This document shows, piece after piece, positions 17,998 to 26,451 of a stretch of DNA of 64,000 nt. The DNA is taken from positions 22,555-86,554 of the forward strand of contig JAILMN010000027.1 in assembly GCA_024692565.1 (NCBI GenBank). Reading direction: 5' to 3'. The notes under the pieces are model-generated. The model was not told where the DNA came from. It searched no databases and saw only the letters and a list, made by a program, of their open reading frames with translations. The translations under genes were made by a program, and so were the position numbers. Numbering within the stretch: position 1 is the stretch's first letter; the number at the start of each line of letters is the position of its first letter. The DNA comes from Paludibacteraceae bacterium. GTDB taxonomy: Bacteria > Bacteroidota > Bacteroidia > Bacteroidales > Paludibacteraceae.

Positions 17998-18457
17998 ACA
18001 ACGCGCACAACGCGCACAGGAATTATTCAAACAAGGATTTAACTGCTCGCAGGCGGTGTTTGCGTCCTGCGCCGACTTATTCGGCATCAATGATGAAGCA
18101 CTTGCGTTGCGTCTGGCGGCATCGTTCGGCGGCGGTATAGGTCGCATGCGTATGGTCTGCGGTGCTGCCAGCGGAATGTTTATGTTGGCGGGACTTGAGA
18201 AGGGTAGTGCAACGCCTCATGACAACGAAGGAAAGATGGCGAATTACGTGCGTGTGCAGCAGTTGGCAGCCGATTTCAAAGCCAAATACGGTTCGCTCAT
18301 ATGCGCAGAGCTGTTAGGCCTTGCGCCAAAAGGACAATGCGAGGCAAAATTAGATCTTGACCCGCGACCTGCAGAACGAACACCGGAGTATTACGAAAAA
18401 CGTCCTTGCGGCGAAATGGTCGGCGAAGCGGTACGAATATATTTACGAAATCTATGA
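17978..18457 (+). CDS. C_GCAxxG_C_C family (putative redox) protein
   Basis: A 159-residue protein with the conserved cysteine pattern of this family: FNCSQAVFASCADLFG near the N terminus, then MVCGAASGMFML, then a cysteine before the end (CAELLG) and RPCGEM at the C terminus. The family is thought to be redox-active or metal-binding but its function is unproven. The start at 17978 (MNELEIEQRAQ) is favoured over an upstream ATG at 17942. It overlaps the plsC stop and its own stop overlaps lpd (ATGA), which implies translational coupling. Confidence 0.8.
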   Translation: MNELEIEQRAQRAQELFKQGFNCSQAVFASCADLFGINDEALALRLAASFGGGIGRMRMVCGAASGMFMLAGLEKGSATPHDNEGKMANYVRVQQLAADFKAKYGSLICAELLGLAPKGQCEAKLDLDPRPAERTPEYYEKRPCGEMVGEAVRIYLRNL

Positions 18458-19791
18458 CATATTTTTTAGCAATCATCGGCGGTGGGCCTGCAGGTTACAC
18501 AGCCGCAGAAAAGGCTTCCAAAGCCGGTAAAGATGTGGTGCTCTTTGAGCAGAACGCCGTAGGCGGCACGTGTCTGAACGTCGGTTGTATTCCTACGAAA
18601 TCGTTGCTTTATGGTGCCAAACAGTATTATAACGCGACGCACGCGCAGAAATATGGAGTGACGGCAGAGAACGTGACGTTTGATTTTGCGGCGATGCAGA
18701 AGCGCAAAACCATCGTCGTGCGCAAGTTAGTTGCAGGCATCAAACAGCGCCTTAATAACGAGCATTGTACGCTGGTGAGCGGCTTTGCGAAAGTTGTGGA
18801 GCGTCAGGACGATGCAGTTCGTATCGAGTGTAACGGCGAGACATACGAAGCGGAGAACCTGATGATTTGTACGGGTTCAACGAACTTCGTGCCGCCTATC
18901 CCCGGTATCCAAGACAACGAGCACGTATGGGACAGTACCGACGCGCTGAACGCGACTGACCTGCCGCAGTCCATCATCATCGTCGGCGGCGGTGTGATAG
19001 GTCTTGAATTTGCGACGCTGTACCACGAACTCGGTGTACCAGTAACGGTCATCGAAGCCTTGCCCTCTATCCTGCCGAACCTTGATCCGGAGGTCGTTTC
19101 CGTCCTTGCGGAGAAATACCAAAAAGCCGGCATCAAAATCTTGACTTCCACGAAGGTGGAGCGCATAGAAGGAGGTAAAGTGACAGCTAATGAAGAGACT
19201 TTCGAAGCAGACAAGATCCTTGTGTCTGTGGGTCGTCGTGCTAACCTCAACGGACTCGAAGCACTCAACGATATTGAACTGAATCGCGGCGCAATCGTCA
19301 TAGACGATTTCTGCAAGACGAATCTGCCGAATGTGTATGCCTGCGGTGACGTGACGGGAAAGATTATGTTAGCGCATGTGGCTGCGCGCCAAGCCGAAGT
19401 AGCGGTAGGACGTATGCTCAAGACTATTCCGCTGCAACGCATCGCGTATAACGCCATTCCTTCGGTCGTTTATACCAACCCTGAGATCGCTTCTGTCGGC
19501 ATCACAGAGGCGCAAGCGGCAGAGATGAATATAGCTGTTGAAGTACGCAAACTGCCGATGACGTTCTCCGGACGTTTTATGGCAGAGAACGAAGGCGAAA
19601 CGGGTTTGTGCAAGATGATTATTGATGCGAAGAACCACAGCGTATTGGGTGTACACATGATTGGCAATCCGTGTTCTGAATTTGTGTCTGCGGCATCATT
19701 TGCTGTGCGCATGGGCTATACTACGGCAGAGTTCCAGCAGGTGGTCTTCCCGCATCCCACAGTTAGCGAAATACTCCACGAAATGTTGTAG
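18454..19791 (+). CDS. lpdA: Dihydrolipoyl dehydrogenase (E3)
   Basis: A 445-residue flavoprotein disulfide reductase. FAD-binding GGGPAGYTAAEKA is at the N terminus, the redox-active disulfide at GGTCLNVGCIPTK, the NAD-binding GGGVIGLEFA in the middle, and the catalytic His-Glu pair at HPTVSE near the C terminus. It regenerates lipoamide for 2-oxoacid dehydrogenases or the glycine cleavage system (gcvT is at 44-45 kb). No E1/E2 genes adjoin it. The ATG at 18454 overlaps the previous stop and gives a clean N-terminal Rossmann strand. Confidence 0.93.
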   Translation: MTYFLAIIGGGPAGYTAAEKASKAGKDVVLFEQNAVGGTCLNVGCIPTKSLLYGAKQYYNATHAQKYGVTAENVTFDFAAMQKRKTIVVRKLVAGIKQRLNNEHCTLVSGFAKVVERQDDAVRIECNGETYEAENLMICTGSTNFVPPIPGIQDNEHVWDSTDALNATDLPQSIIIVGGGVIGLEFATLYHELGVPVTVIEALPSILPNLDPEVVSVLAEKYQKAGIKILTSTKVERIEGGKVTANEETFEADKILVSVGRRANLNGLEALNDIELNRGAIVIDDFCKTNLPNVYACGDVTGKIMLAHVAARQAEVAVGRMLKTIPLQRIAYNAIPSVVYTNPEIASVGITEAQAAEMNIAVEVRKLPMTFSGRFMAENEGETGLCKMIIDAKNHSVLGVHMIGNPCSEFVSAASFAVRMGYTTAEFQQVVFPHPTVSEILHEML

Positions 19792-19822
19792 TTTTTGAAC
19801 ATAAAATGTTCATAAACACATA

Positions 19823-19855
19823 AAAACGGCAAAAAAAACAACTTTTTGCCGTTTT
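19823..19855 (+). terminator. Terminator after lpdA
   Basis: AAAACGGCAAAAA pairs with TTTTTGCCGTTTT around a 7-nt loop. Confidence 0.9.
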
Positions 19856-19857
19856 AA

Positions 19858-19889
19858 TTTGCATATATGCAAAATAAGCAGTACTTTTG
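19858..19889 (+). promoter_or_regulatory. Promoter of the endonuclease I operon
   Basis: TTTGCATATATG (TTTG at 19858-19861), a 20-bp spacer, TACTTTTG at 19882-19889. Confidence 0.82.
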
Positions 19890-19924
19890 TAGGCTATTTT
19901 GAATAATTAAAAATCAACAATACT

Positions 19925-20971
19925 ATGCAAAAACATTTTCTTTCTTTCTTTGCGTTCGTCTTGGTAGCGCAAATGTCATTTGCTATTGATCAATCGTATT
20001 ACGCAACGATAGACAATACAAAAGGCACAACTTTACGTGATAATCTGTATACAATCACGGCGTCCGGTCCGCAAGGGATGTCGTATGATGGGTTGTGGAG
20101 TGCGTATTATACCACCGATGTGTATCCGGCCGATTCGGTAGGCAAAGCCGGAAAAATTTGGGACATGTATTCCAATGTATTGTTCACTCCCGGTAGCAAG
20201 CAATGCGGCAATTATAGCAATGTCGGAGATTGCTATAATCGTGAGCACTCCGTACCAAAGTCTTGGTTCGGCGAAAAGAAACCTGCGTATTATGACTTAG
20301 GGCATATTGTTCCTACGGACGGTTACGTTAATAATCAGCGCAGTAATTATGCATTTGGTGAATGTGCAAATGGAACGCGCCTTGTAAATGGGAAATATCA
20401 TGGCACCGGAAAATTGGGACAATCAACCTTCTCTGGTTATACGTCTTATACAAAAGTTTTTGAACCGGATGACCAATACAAAGGGGACTTTGCACGCATG
20501 TATATGTATATGATAGTCCGCTATAAGAAAGGGAACTCAAACGGAATTACAATCACTTCCGGTGACGGAGCAAAGATGTTTAATTCTACCGACACCAAAT
20601 TCGGCTTAACGGACTATTCGGTTGCACTGCTCATGAAATGGCACCGTTTGGATCCTGTGTCGCGCAAAGAGGTGGATCGTAATAATGGTATGCAGTCGGA
20701 GCAGAATAACCGCAACCCGTTTATCGACTATCCGATTTTAGCGGAATTCTTATGGGGAACGAAAGCAGATCAGGTCTTCTCTTTCAAAAACGCTGTGGCT
20801 TCTTTCGATCCTGAGTTTATCCTTGACGTAAGCGACGGTTGGCGTGAGTCTGAGCAGGGTATAGACGATCTTGAAGCTTCATCTGTGGCACGCAAAGTGC
20901 TGATTGACGGTCAGTTATACATCCTTGTGAACGACGAGATGTTCACCATCACCGGTCAACGTGTAAAATAA
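19925..20971 (+). CDS. Secreted endonuclease I family nuclease, paralogue 1
   Basis: A 348-residue exported DNase-like protein. The signal peptide is MQKHFLSFFAFVLVAQMSFA. The His-Me finger core reads NREHSVPKSWFGE, then DLGHIVPTDGYVNNQRSNY, and the endonuclease I block ends with NRNPFIDYPILAEFLWG. The C-terminal 30 residues (VLIDGQLYILVNDEMFTITGQ) recur in the next two genes and look like a short Bacteroidales sorting or anchoring tail. It probably degrades extracellular DNA. It heads a four-gene operon. Confidence 0.87.
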   Translation: MQKHFLSFFAFVLVAQMSFAIDQSYYATIDNTKGTTLRDNLYTITASGPQGMSYDGLWSAYYTTDVYPADSVGKAGKIWDMYSNVLFTPGSKQCGNYSNVGDCYNREHSVPKSWFGEKKPAYYDLGHIVPTDGYVNNQRSNYAFGECANGTRLVNGKYHGTGKLGQSTFSGYTSYTKVFEPDDQYKGDFARMYMYMIVRYKKGNSNGITITSGDGAKMFNSTDTKFGLTDYSVALLMKWHRLDPVSRKEVDRNNGMQSEQNNRNPFIDYPILAEFLWGTKADQVFSFKNAVASFDPEFILDVSDGWRESEQGIDDLEASSVARKVLIDGQLYILVNDEMFTITGQRVK

Positions 20972-20985
20972 AATAACAATATATC

Positions 20986-22686
20986 ATGAAAAAACAATTC
21001 TTTTCTGTAATTGCGCTTCTTTTGGTTGCGCAGGTTAGTTTTGCTAATGTCATTACAGGCGTAGCTAAAATTCCTGATGGTTATTATGACGGCATAGATG
21101 GTAAGTCATCGGCTAATACTATCTTGGATGCATTATTTTCCAAAATAAAGGATCATACAGTGATTGCTTATAAGAGTTTGGAACCGTATTATGAACAAAC
21201 GGATATGTATGCAGATACTATCTGGGATATGTATAGCACGTGTCGTTTTACCATGGATGATGCTAATAAGTCGCAAAAAGCAGTGTGTGATGCATGGAAT
21301 AAGGAGCACTCCATTCCGCAATCATGGTTTAACGAAGGCTCACCAATGAAGTCCGACCTCTTTCATGTCTATCCTACTGATGCCCGCGTGAATAATTTCC
21401 GTGGTAACGAACCTTATGGAGAAGTGGCTGGTGCAAATGGCGCAGGTTTTAAGGATAATTATGGTGGACATGGTCTTGGCAAGAAAGGCGCTAATACATT
21501 CCCGGGCTATTCGGGTTCGGTATTTGAGCCGGCGGATGAGTACAAAGGAGATTTCGCCCGTACCTATTTCTATATGGTAGCTCGTTATCGTGATAAGAAC
21601 CTAACTTCCTCCGGTGGAGATGCTGTGTTTACAACGAGTAAGACTAATTTGACGGACTTCGCAAAGAATCTGTTCCTTAAATGGCATCGTCAAGACCCGG
21701 TTAGCCAGAAAGAGATTGATCGTAATGAGGCGGTTTATGGCATTCAAAAGAACCGCAATCCGTTCATCGACTATCCGGAGTTGGCGGAATATATTTGGGG
21801 TGATCGAGTAGGACAGACCATTGACTTGTCTACGATGACACCTACATGCGAAGGTGGAGGCGGCGGTGGTACAACCCCACCGGTTGTAACAATCAAGTAT
21901 GGTGTAACATGGTCTGTCAATGGAGAAGTATTGAATGTTGACTCCGTTGTGAAGAATCAGAAACCGCAAACTATTCCTGCTACTCCTACTAGTTGCTCTA
22001 CGGAGAGCGAAACATTTATGGGTTGGACAAATGCGGCTATTGACGGAATCGCAGAGAACGCGCCTGCTGTGCTTTACACCAAAGTAGCAGAATTCCCCGC
22101 AGTAACGGCAGATGTAACGTATTATGCGGTCTTTGCTCATGAGGCAGTAGAAGGTGGTGCTGCTCCTGTCACATACACTTATGATGAGCAACATACAAGC
22201 GGCTGGACGAATACCGCATCTAAGAATAATGGATATTGGATTCTTAATTCCGCGGGTTCATTAGTATCTCCGGAGGTTGATTTGTCAGGACTGAGTTCCA
22301 TTCAGATGACAGTGAGAACTTACGGAGGGACATCGAATAATACGGTTTCCATCTCAGCCGGTGGAAAAACAATCGGCACGATTACGGCAGCAGGTAATTC
22401 TCTCGCAGAACAAACATGGACAAATACTGCACAATTATCAGGAAAGTCAGAAATTACCTTCTCCGCCGACTATGCGACGGGAAAAGGAGTTGGTTTCTCT
22501 TCTGTGACTATCAACGCAACAGGAGCAGGTACTGTATATAGTCGCTTTATTACCACGTGTCAGAATTCACAGGAAGTAGAACTCGTTTCTACGGAAGGCG
22601 TAGCCAAGAAGATCCTCGTTGGTGGACAGATTTATATCTTGCTCAACGACCAATTATTCACCATCACTGGACAAAAAATCAAATAA
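20986..22686 (+). CDS. Secreted endonuclease I family nuclease, paralogue 2, with extra C-terminal domains
   Basis: A 566-residue exported nuclease. After the signal peptide (MKKQFFSVIALLLVAQVSFA) comes the endonuclease I domain (NKEHSIPQSWFNE, YPTDARVNNFRGNEPYGE, NRNPFIDYPELAEYIWG). A Gly-rich linker near residue 290 leads to an InlB-B/Flg_new-like repeat (YGVTWSVNGEVL, ETFMGWTN, YYAVFAHE), then a jelly-roll-like segment (about 390-520) and the shared tail (ILVGGQIYILLNDQLFTITG). The added domains suggest binding to a surface or polymer. Confidence 0.85.
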   Translation: MKKQFFSVIALLLVAQVSFANVITGVAKIPDGYYDGIDGKSSANTILDALFSKIKDHTVIAYKSLEPYYEQTDMYADTIWDMYSTCRFTMDDANKSQKAVCDAWNKEHSIPQSWFNEGSPMKSDLFHVYPTDARVNNFRGNEPYGEVAGANGAGFKDNYGGHGLGKKGANTFPGYSGSVFEPADEYKGDFARTYFYMVARYRDKNLTSSGGDAVFTTSKTNLTDFAKNLFLKWHRQDPVSQKEIDRNEAVYGIQKNRNPFIDYPELAEYIWGDRVGQTIDLSTMTPTCEGGGGGGTTPPVVTIKYGVTWSVNGEVLNVDSVVKNQKPQTIPATPTSCSTESETFMGWTNAAIDGIAENAPAVLYTKVAEFPAVTADVTYYAVFAHEAVEGGAAPVTYTYDEQHTSGWTNTASKNNGYWILNSAGSLVSPEVDLSGLSSIQMTVRTYGGTSNNTVSISAGGKTIGTITAAGNSLAEQTWTNTAQLSGKSEITFSADYATGKGVGFSSVTINATGAGTVYSRFITTCQNSQEVELVSTEGVAKKILVGGQIYILLNDQLFTITGQKIK

Positions 22687-22687
22687 T

Positions 22688-23737
22688 ATGAGAAAGTATC
22701 TGTATTTGGCATTATGTATGCTGTGCTCTGTGGTACTTTTCGCAGAGCAAATGCCGGAAGGCTATTATGATAGTGCCGATGGCAAAAAGGATTGCGAATT
22801 GAAGGGCACATTAAAAGAACTGATACGTGATCATACAGTAATCCCGTATGGCAAAGGAAATACCAATTGTTCATGGTACGTTTTCTATTACTCCGATCAG
22901 GATGAGAATGGTTACTGCATGGATATGTATTGTGACGATTGGCAAAAATTTACGACTCCCGGCGCAGCTGTTTCAGGTTGCAATATAGAGCATAGTTTTG
23001 CTAAATCTTGGTGGGGAGGCGCTAAGAATGATGCCTATAAGGATTGCTATCATCTGAATCCGTCTAATTCTACTGCTAATAGTGCTCGTAGCAATTATCC
23101 TCTTGGGATTCCGGTGAAGGATTTTAAGTCCAATACCGGTTCATTGAAGGTCGGAAAAATGCATCACCCGACAATGGATCTGGATTTTTGGGTCTTTGAG
23201 CCAAAGGATGAGTATAAAGGAGACTTTGCTCGGGCGTATTTTTACATGGCTACGTGCTACGGAAAGGACAAAAACGGGAACTATGACGCTACTGTCACTT
23301 CGCAATATAAAGGATGGCGTTTAGACAACGATGATGTAGGCTCTAAATTTGCTATGCAGAATGATAACTATCTTGAGTTCCAGCCTTGGGAGCAAGAGGT
23401 GTTAATTACATGGCATCGTCAGGATCCGGTTTCTGAGAAAGAAATCAAACGTGCAGACGCAGTAAGCAATTTTCAGCACAATCGAAACCCGTTCATTGAT
23501 TATCCGTATTTGGCAGAGTTTATCTGGGGAAGCAGAGCCGGTCAGGCTTTGCCGATGGAGCACCTTGTGTCTTCTTCTGACCTGCGTTTCGTTGTGGGAG
23601 TCAGTGATGGCTGGGACGGCACGCAGGACATCAATGGAGTGGAATATACTCCTGCGGCAACCAAAATCCTAAAAGACGGTCAACTGCTTATCCTTGTTAA
23701 CGACGAGGTTTATACCATCACCGGACAACGTCTATGA
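22688..23737 (+). CDS. Secreted endonuclease I family nuclease, paralogue 3
   Basis: A 349-residue exported nuclease. The signal peptide is MRKYLYLALCMLCSVVLFA. The core is CNIEHSFAKSWWGG, CYHLNPSNSTANSARSNYPL, and NRNPFIDYPYLAEFIWG. The HLNPSN segment differs from HIVPTD and VYPTD in the other two paralogues, so substrate or ion preference may differ. The common tail (ILKDGQLLILVNDEVYTITG) ends the protein. The start at 22688 gives the signal peptide. The stop overlaps the next start by 4 nt. Confidence 0.87.
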   Translation: MRKYLYLALCMLCSVVLFAEQMPEGYYDSADGKKDCELKGTLKELIRDHTVIPYGKGNTNCSWYVFYYSDQDENGYCMDMYCDDWQKFTTPGAAVSGCNIEHSFAKSWWGGAKNDAYKDCYHLNPSNSTANSARSNYPLGIPVKDFKSNTGSLKVGKMHHPTMDLDFWVFEPKDEYKGDFARAYFYMATCYGKDKNGNYDATVTSQYKGWRLDNDDVGSKFAMQNDNYLEFQPWEQEVLITWHRQDPVSEKEIKRADAVSNFQHNRNPFIDYPYLAEFIWGSRAGQALPMEHLVSSSDLRFVVGVSDGWDGTQDINGVEYTPAATKILKDGQLLILVNDEVYTITGQRL

Positions 23738-24690
23738 ACCGAGCATTTTGGCATCTGCTCTCAGGCGTGCTGTTCGTGCTCGTCGTCATCGGCGCGTGGG
23801 CTGCGGTAGTATGGCTGTTTCGTAAGCCTGCACCGGACTATTCGCAGCCGGAACTATGGTATATTTCTTTGCACGACAGCGCCGCAACGGACATATTCTA
23901 TGTATGCTCTACGGAGACGAAAGATTATATCAATACGCAAGGCGACACGATGCATTTTGCAGACTTGAGCCGCCCCGAAGACCGTGCTGCCTTGCATGCC
24001 GAGATGCATGGCGTGGACTCGCTTCTTTGTCCATCCAATTGCAATTTCTATGCGCCCTATTACCGACAAGCTACAATAGAAGGTCTGATGCGAGATACGG
24101 CGCTTTGTGTCCCGCGTTGTGCCCAAGCGACAAAGGATGTGTTGCAGGCTTTTGATTATTATATGCAGCATCATAATGGCGGTCGTCGCTTTGTGCTGAT
24201 GGGCTATTCGCAAGGGGCTTTTGCTGTGGTCGAACTGCTCAAACATCTTACAGCAGAAGAGGCACAACGGATGGTTGCGGCGTATGTTATAGGCTATCAG
24301 GTGACTGCGGCAGACCTGCAATATCCTTTTATTCGTCCGGCACAGGGTGCTACCGATACGGGCGTGACAATTTGCTATAACTCGGTAGCTTCCACAGAGG
24401 CGCAGATTCCTATTCTGTCCGGTCAGACTGTCATTGGTATCAACCCGGTTAACTGGTGTGCTGATGCGACTCCGGCGACATATATCTTTGATTTCGGCGG
24501 CGCGTGCGATACCCTTATGGCAACACTCGATACGGTTACGCACCTTACTATTGTAAAAGGCTACCACGGCATTTGTCCGCTTATTCCCTTCTGCGGACGT
24601 GAAGGTAACTATCACTGCCTCGAAATACCGCTCTATTATCGTTCTCTTCGCGAAAACATCGCTCTACGTATAGAAAATTCGCAAAAATAA
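23734..24690 (+). CDS. DUF3089 protein, alpha/beta-hydrolase-like
   Basis: A 318-residue membrane-anchored protein. One N-terminal transmembrane segment (HLLSGVLFVLVVIGAWAAVVWLF) is followed by a hydrolase-like domain with FYVCST, NCNFYAPYYRQA and the nucleophile elbow MGYSQGAF (Ser at about 157). A histidine near the C terminus (VKGYHGICPL) could complete a triad. The family is esterase/lipase-like; the substrate is unknown. It overlaps the third nuclease gene, so it probably belongs to the same operon. Confidence 0.8.
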   Translation: MNRAFWHLLSGVLFVLVVIGAWAAVVWLFRKPAPDYSQPELWYISLHDSAATDIFYVCSTETKDYINTQGDTMHFADLSRPEDRAALHAEMHGVDSLLCPSNCNFYAPYYRQATIEGLMRDTALCVPRCAQATKDVLQAFDYYMQHHNGGRRFVLMGYSQGAFAVVELLKHLTAEEAQRMVAAYVIGYQVTAADLQYPFIRPAQGATDTGVTICYNSVASTEAQIPILSGQTVIGINPVNWCADATPATYIFDFGGACDTLMATLDTVTHLTIVKGYHGICPLIPFCGREGNYHCLEIPLYYRSLRENIALRIENSQK

Positions 24691-24699
24691 TGGCATATG

Positions 24700-24731
24700 C
24701 TTGCATATGTCATTTTTTTGTAGTAAATTTG
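24700..24731 (+). promoter_or_regulatory. Promoter of lrp
   Basis: CTTGCATATG (CTTG at 24700-24703), a 20-bp spacer, TAAATTTG at 24724-24731. Confidence 0.82.
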
Positions 24732-24760
24732 CAGCGTTTTTTAACATTTTGATATTTATA

Positions 24761-25219
24761 ATGGAGAAAATTGACGAATTAGATCGTAAGATTTTGAAGA
24801 TTATCACGCAGAGTGCGCGTATTCCGTTCAAGGAAGTAGCGGAGCAATGCGGCGTGAGTAGAGCTGCTATTCATCAGCGTGTGCAGAAGATGTTTGACAA
24901 CGGTGTGATCACCGGCTCGAGTTATTCGGTGCAACCGAAGATGTTAGGGTATCAACTATGCGTCTATATCGGTATAACGATGGAGAAAGCATCGATGTAT
25001 AACCAGGTTATCGCGGCGTTGGAGAAGATTCCGGAGGTAGTGGAGGCGCAATATACGCTTGGCGCGTTCGGATTGCTGATTAAGGTTTATGCGCGTGACA
25101 ACGAGCACCTGTTGCATCTGCTGAACTCGCAGATTCAGGAGATTCCCGGTGTGGCGAACACAACGACTATGACCGCTATCTCGTCACCGATTTATCGTCA
25201 ATTACCTATTGAAATCTGA
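24761..25219 (+). CDS. Lrp/AsnC family transcriptional regulator
   Basis: A 152-residue feast-famine regulator. The N-terminal AsnC-type HTH is visible (ELDRKILKIITQSARIPFKEVAEQCGVSRAAIHQRVQKM), followed by an RAM ligand-binding domain (YIGITMEK to TTMTAISS). Such proteins bind amino acids and form octameric rings on DNA. The in-frame codon at 24701 lies inside the promoter, so the ATG at 24761 is used. trpS follows after 15 bp, suggesting an operon and possibly an amino-acid signal. Confidence 0.9.
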   Translation: MEKIDELDRKILKIITQSARIPFKEVAEQCGVSRAAIHQRVQKMFDNGVITGSSYSVQPKMLGYQLCVYIGITMEKASMYNQVIAALEKIPEVVEAQYTLGAFGLLIKVYARDNEHLLHLLNSQIQEIPGVANTTTMTAISSPIYRQLPIEI

Positions 25220-25234
25220 TAACTGAATACGATC

Positions 25235-26224
25235 ATGGAGAGAGTAATTAGTGGAATACGGCCTACGGGCAATTTGCATCTGGGCAATTATTTCGGTGCG
25301 GTGAAGTCGTTTGTGAAGATGCAGGACGAATACGATTGTATGTTCTTTATCGCCGATTGGCATTCATTGACGACGCACCCCACGCCGGAGAATATACGCA
25401 ATTCGGTGAAGACGATATTGAGTGAGTATCTGGCATGCGGCATCGACCCGCAGAAGGCGCCGATATATGTGCAGAGCGATGTGAAACAAGTGCTGGAGCT
25501 CTATCTGTATCTGAATATGAACGCTTATCTGGGTGAGCTGGAGCGCGTGACGTCGTTCAAGGAGAAAGTGCGCAAACAACCGGATAACGTGAACGCAGGT
25601 TTGCTGACATATCCATGCCTCATGGCGGCAGATATATTGATGCACAAAGCTGATAAAGTGCCGGTAGGCAAAGACCAGGAGCAGAATATGGAAATGGCTC
25701 GACTGTTCGCGCGTCGCTTCAACCGCATTTATCAAGTGGAGTACTTCAAAGAGCCGCAGTCCTTCCATTTCGCGGACAAAGCGGTCAAGGTGCCGGGACT
25801 TGATGGAACGGGTAAGATGGGTAAGAGCGAAGGTAACTGTCTGTACCTCTGCGACGACGAGAAGACGGTGACCAAGAAAATCATGCGTGCTGTGACTGAC
25901 CAAGGCCCTACGCAACTCAACCAAGAAAAACCCGAGGTGATTCAAAACCTGTTCACGCTCTGCGAGTTGCTCTCCGGCAAGGAAGCCGCAGACTACTATA
26001 ACGACTTGTACAACAATATGACCATTCGTTACGGCGACATGAAAAAGCAGATGGCCGCTGATGCGAATACGTTGTTGGCACCTATCCGCGAGCGTATTCT
26101 TGCGTATTCGTCCGACGATGCGCTATTGGATAAGATCATGCGTCAAGGAGCAGAAGCTGCTGCTGCACGCGCAGAGAAAACCATCGAAGAAGTAAGAGAA
26201 ATCATTGGATTCAGAAAAGTATGA
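25235..26224 (+). CDS. trpS: Tryptophanyl-tRNA synthetase
   Basis: A 329-residue class Ic synthetase charging tRNA-Trp. The HIGH-type motif is GNLHLGNYFG at about residues 11-20, and the KMSKS-type motif is GKMGKSEGN at about 195. The N terminus (SGIRPTGNLHLG) is typical and the length is normal for bacterial TrpS. The stop overlaps the start of the next small lipoprotein gene (ATGA). Confidence 0.95.
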   Translation: MERVISGIRPTGNLHLGNYFGAVKSFVKMQDEYDCMFFIADWHSLTTHPTPENIRNSVKTILSEYLACGIDPQKAPIYVQSDVKQVLELYLYLNMNAYLGELERVTSFKEKVRKQPDNVNAGLLTYPCLMAADILMHKADKVPVGKDQEQNMEMARLFARRFNRIYQVEYFKEPQSFHFADKAVKVPGLDGTGKMGKSEGNCLYLCDDEKTVTKKIMRAVTDQGPTQLNQEKPEVIQNLFTLCELLSGKEAADYYNDLYNNMTIRYGDMKKQMAADANTLLAPIRERILAYSSDDALLDKIMRQGAEAAAARAEKTIEEVREIIGFRKV

Positions 26225-26451
26225 AAAAAGGTCTAATCGCACTATGTGTGGTCTTATTGACCGCTTGTGCCGCCATTGATATCCCGTATATCGACGACGC
26301 GTATCATTGGACGAGAGAAAGCACAGCCAAGAGCGCTCCCGCTACATCTGTAGCAAGTACCCCGGCAAGCTCCGCACCCGCTTCTTCCGAGCCTGCGTAT
26401 GAATATGTTAATGTACAAGATACCACCGTCACAATTCGCATAAAGAAATGA
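26221..26451 (+). CDS. Small lipoprotein
   Basis: A 76-residue protein with a lipoprotein signal (MKKGLIALCVVLLTACA; the lipidated Cys is at 16). The mature part is short and rich in Ser, Ala and Pro (ATSVASTPASSAPASSEP) with a basic end. It overlaps trpS upstream and the outer-membrane protein gene downstream by 4 nt each, so it is part of the same operon. The Pro/Ser-rich segment is probably a flexible tether. No family is recognised. Confidence 0.75.
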   Translation: MKKGLIALCVVLLTACAAIDIPYIDDAYHWTRESTAKSAPATSVASTPASSAPASSEPAYEYVNVQDTTVTIRIKK

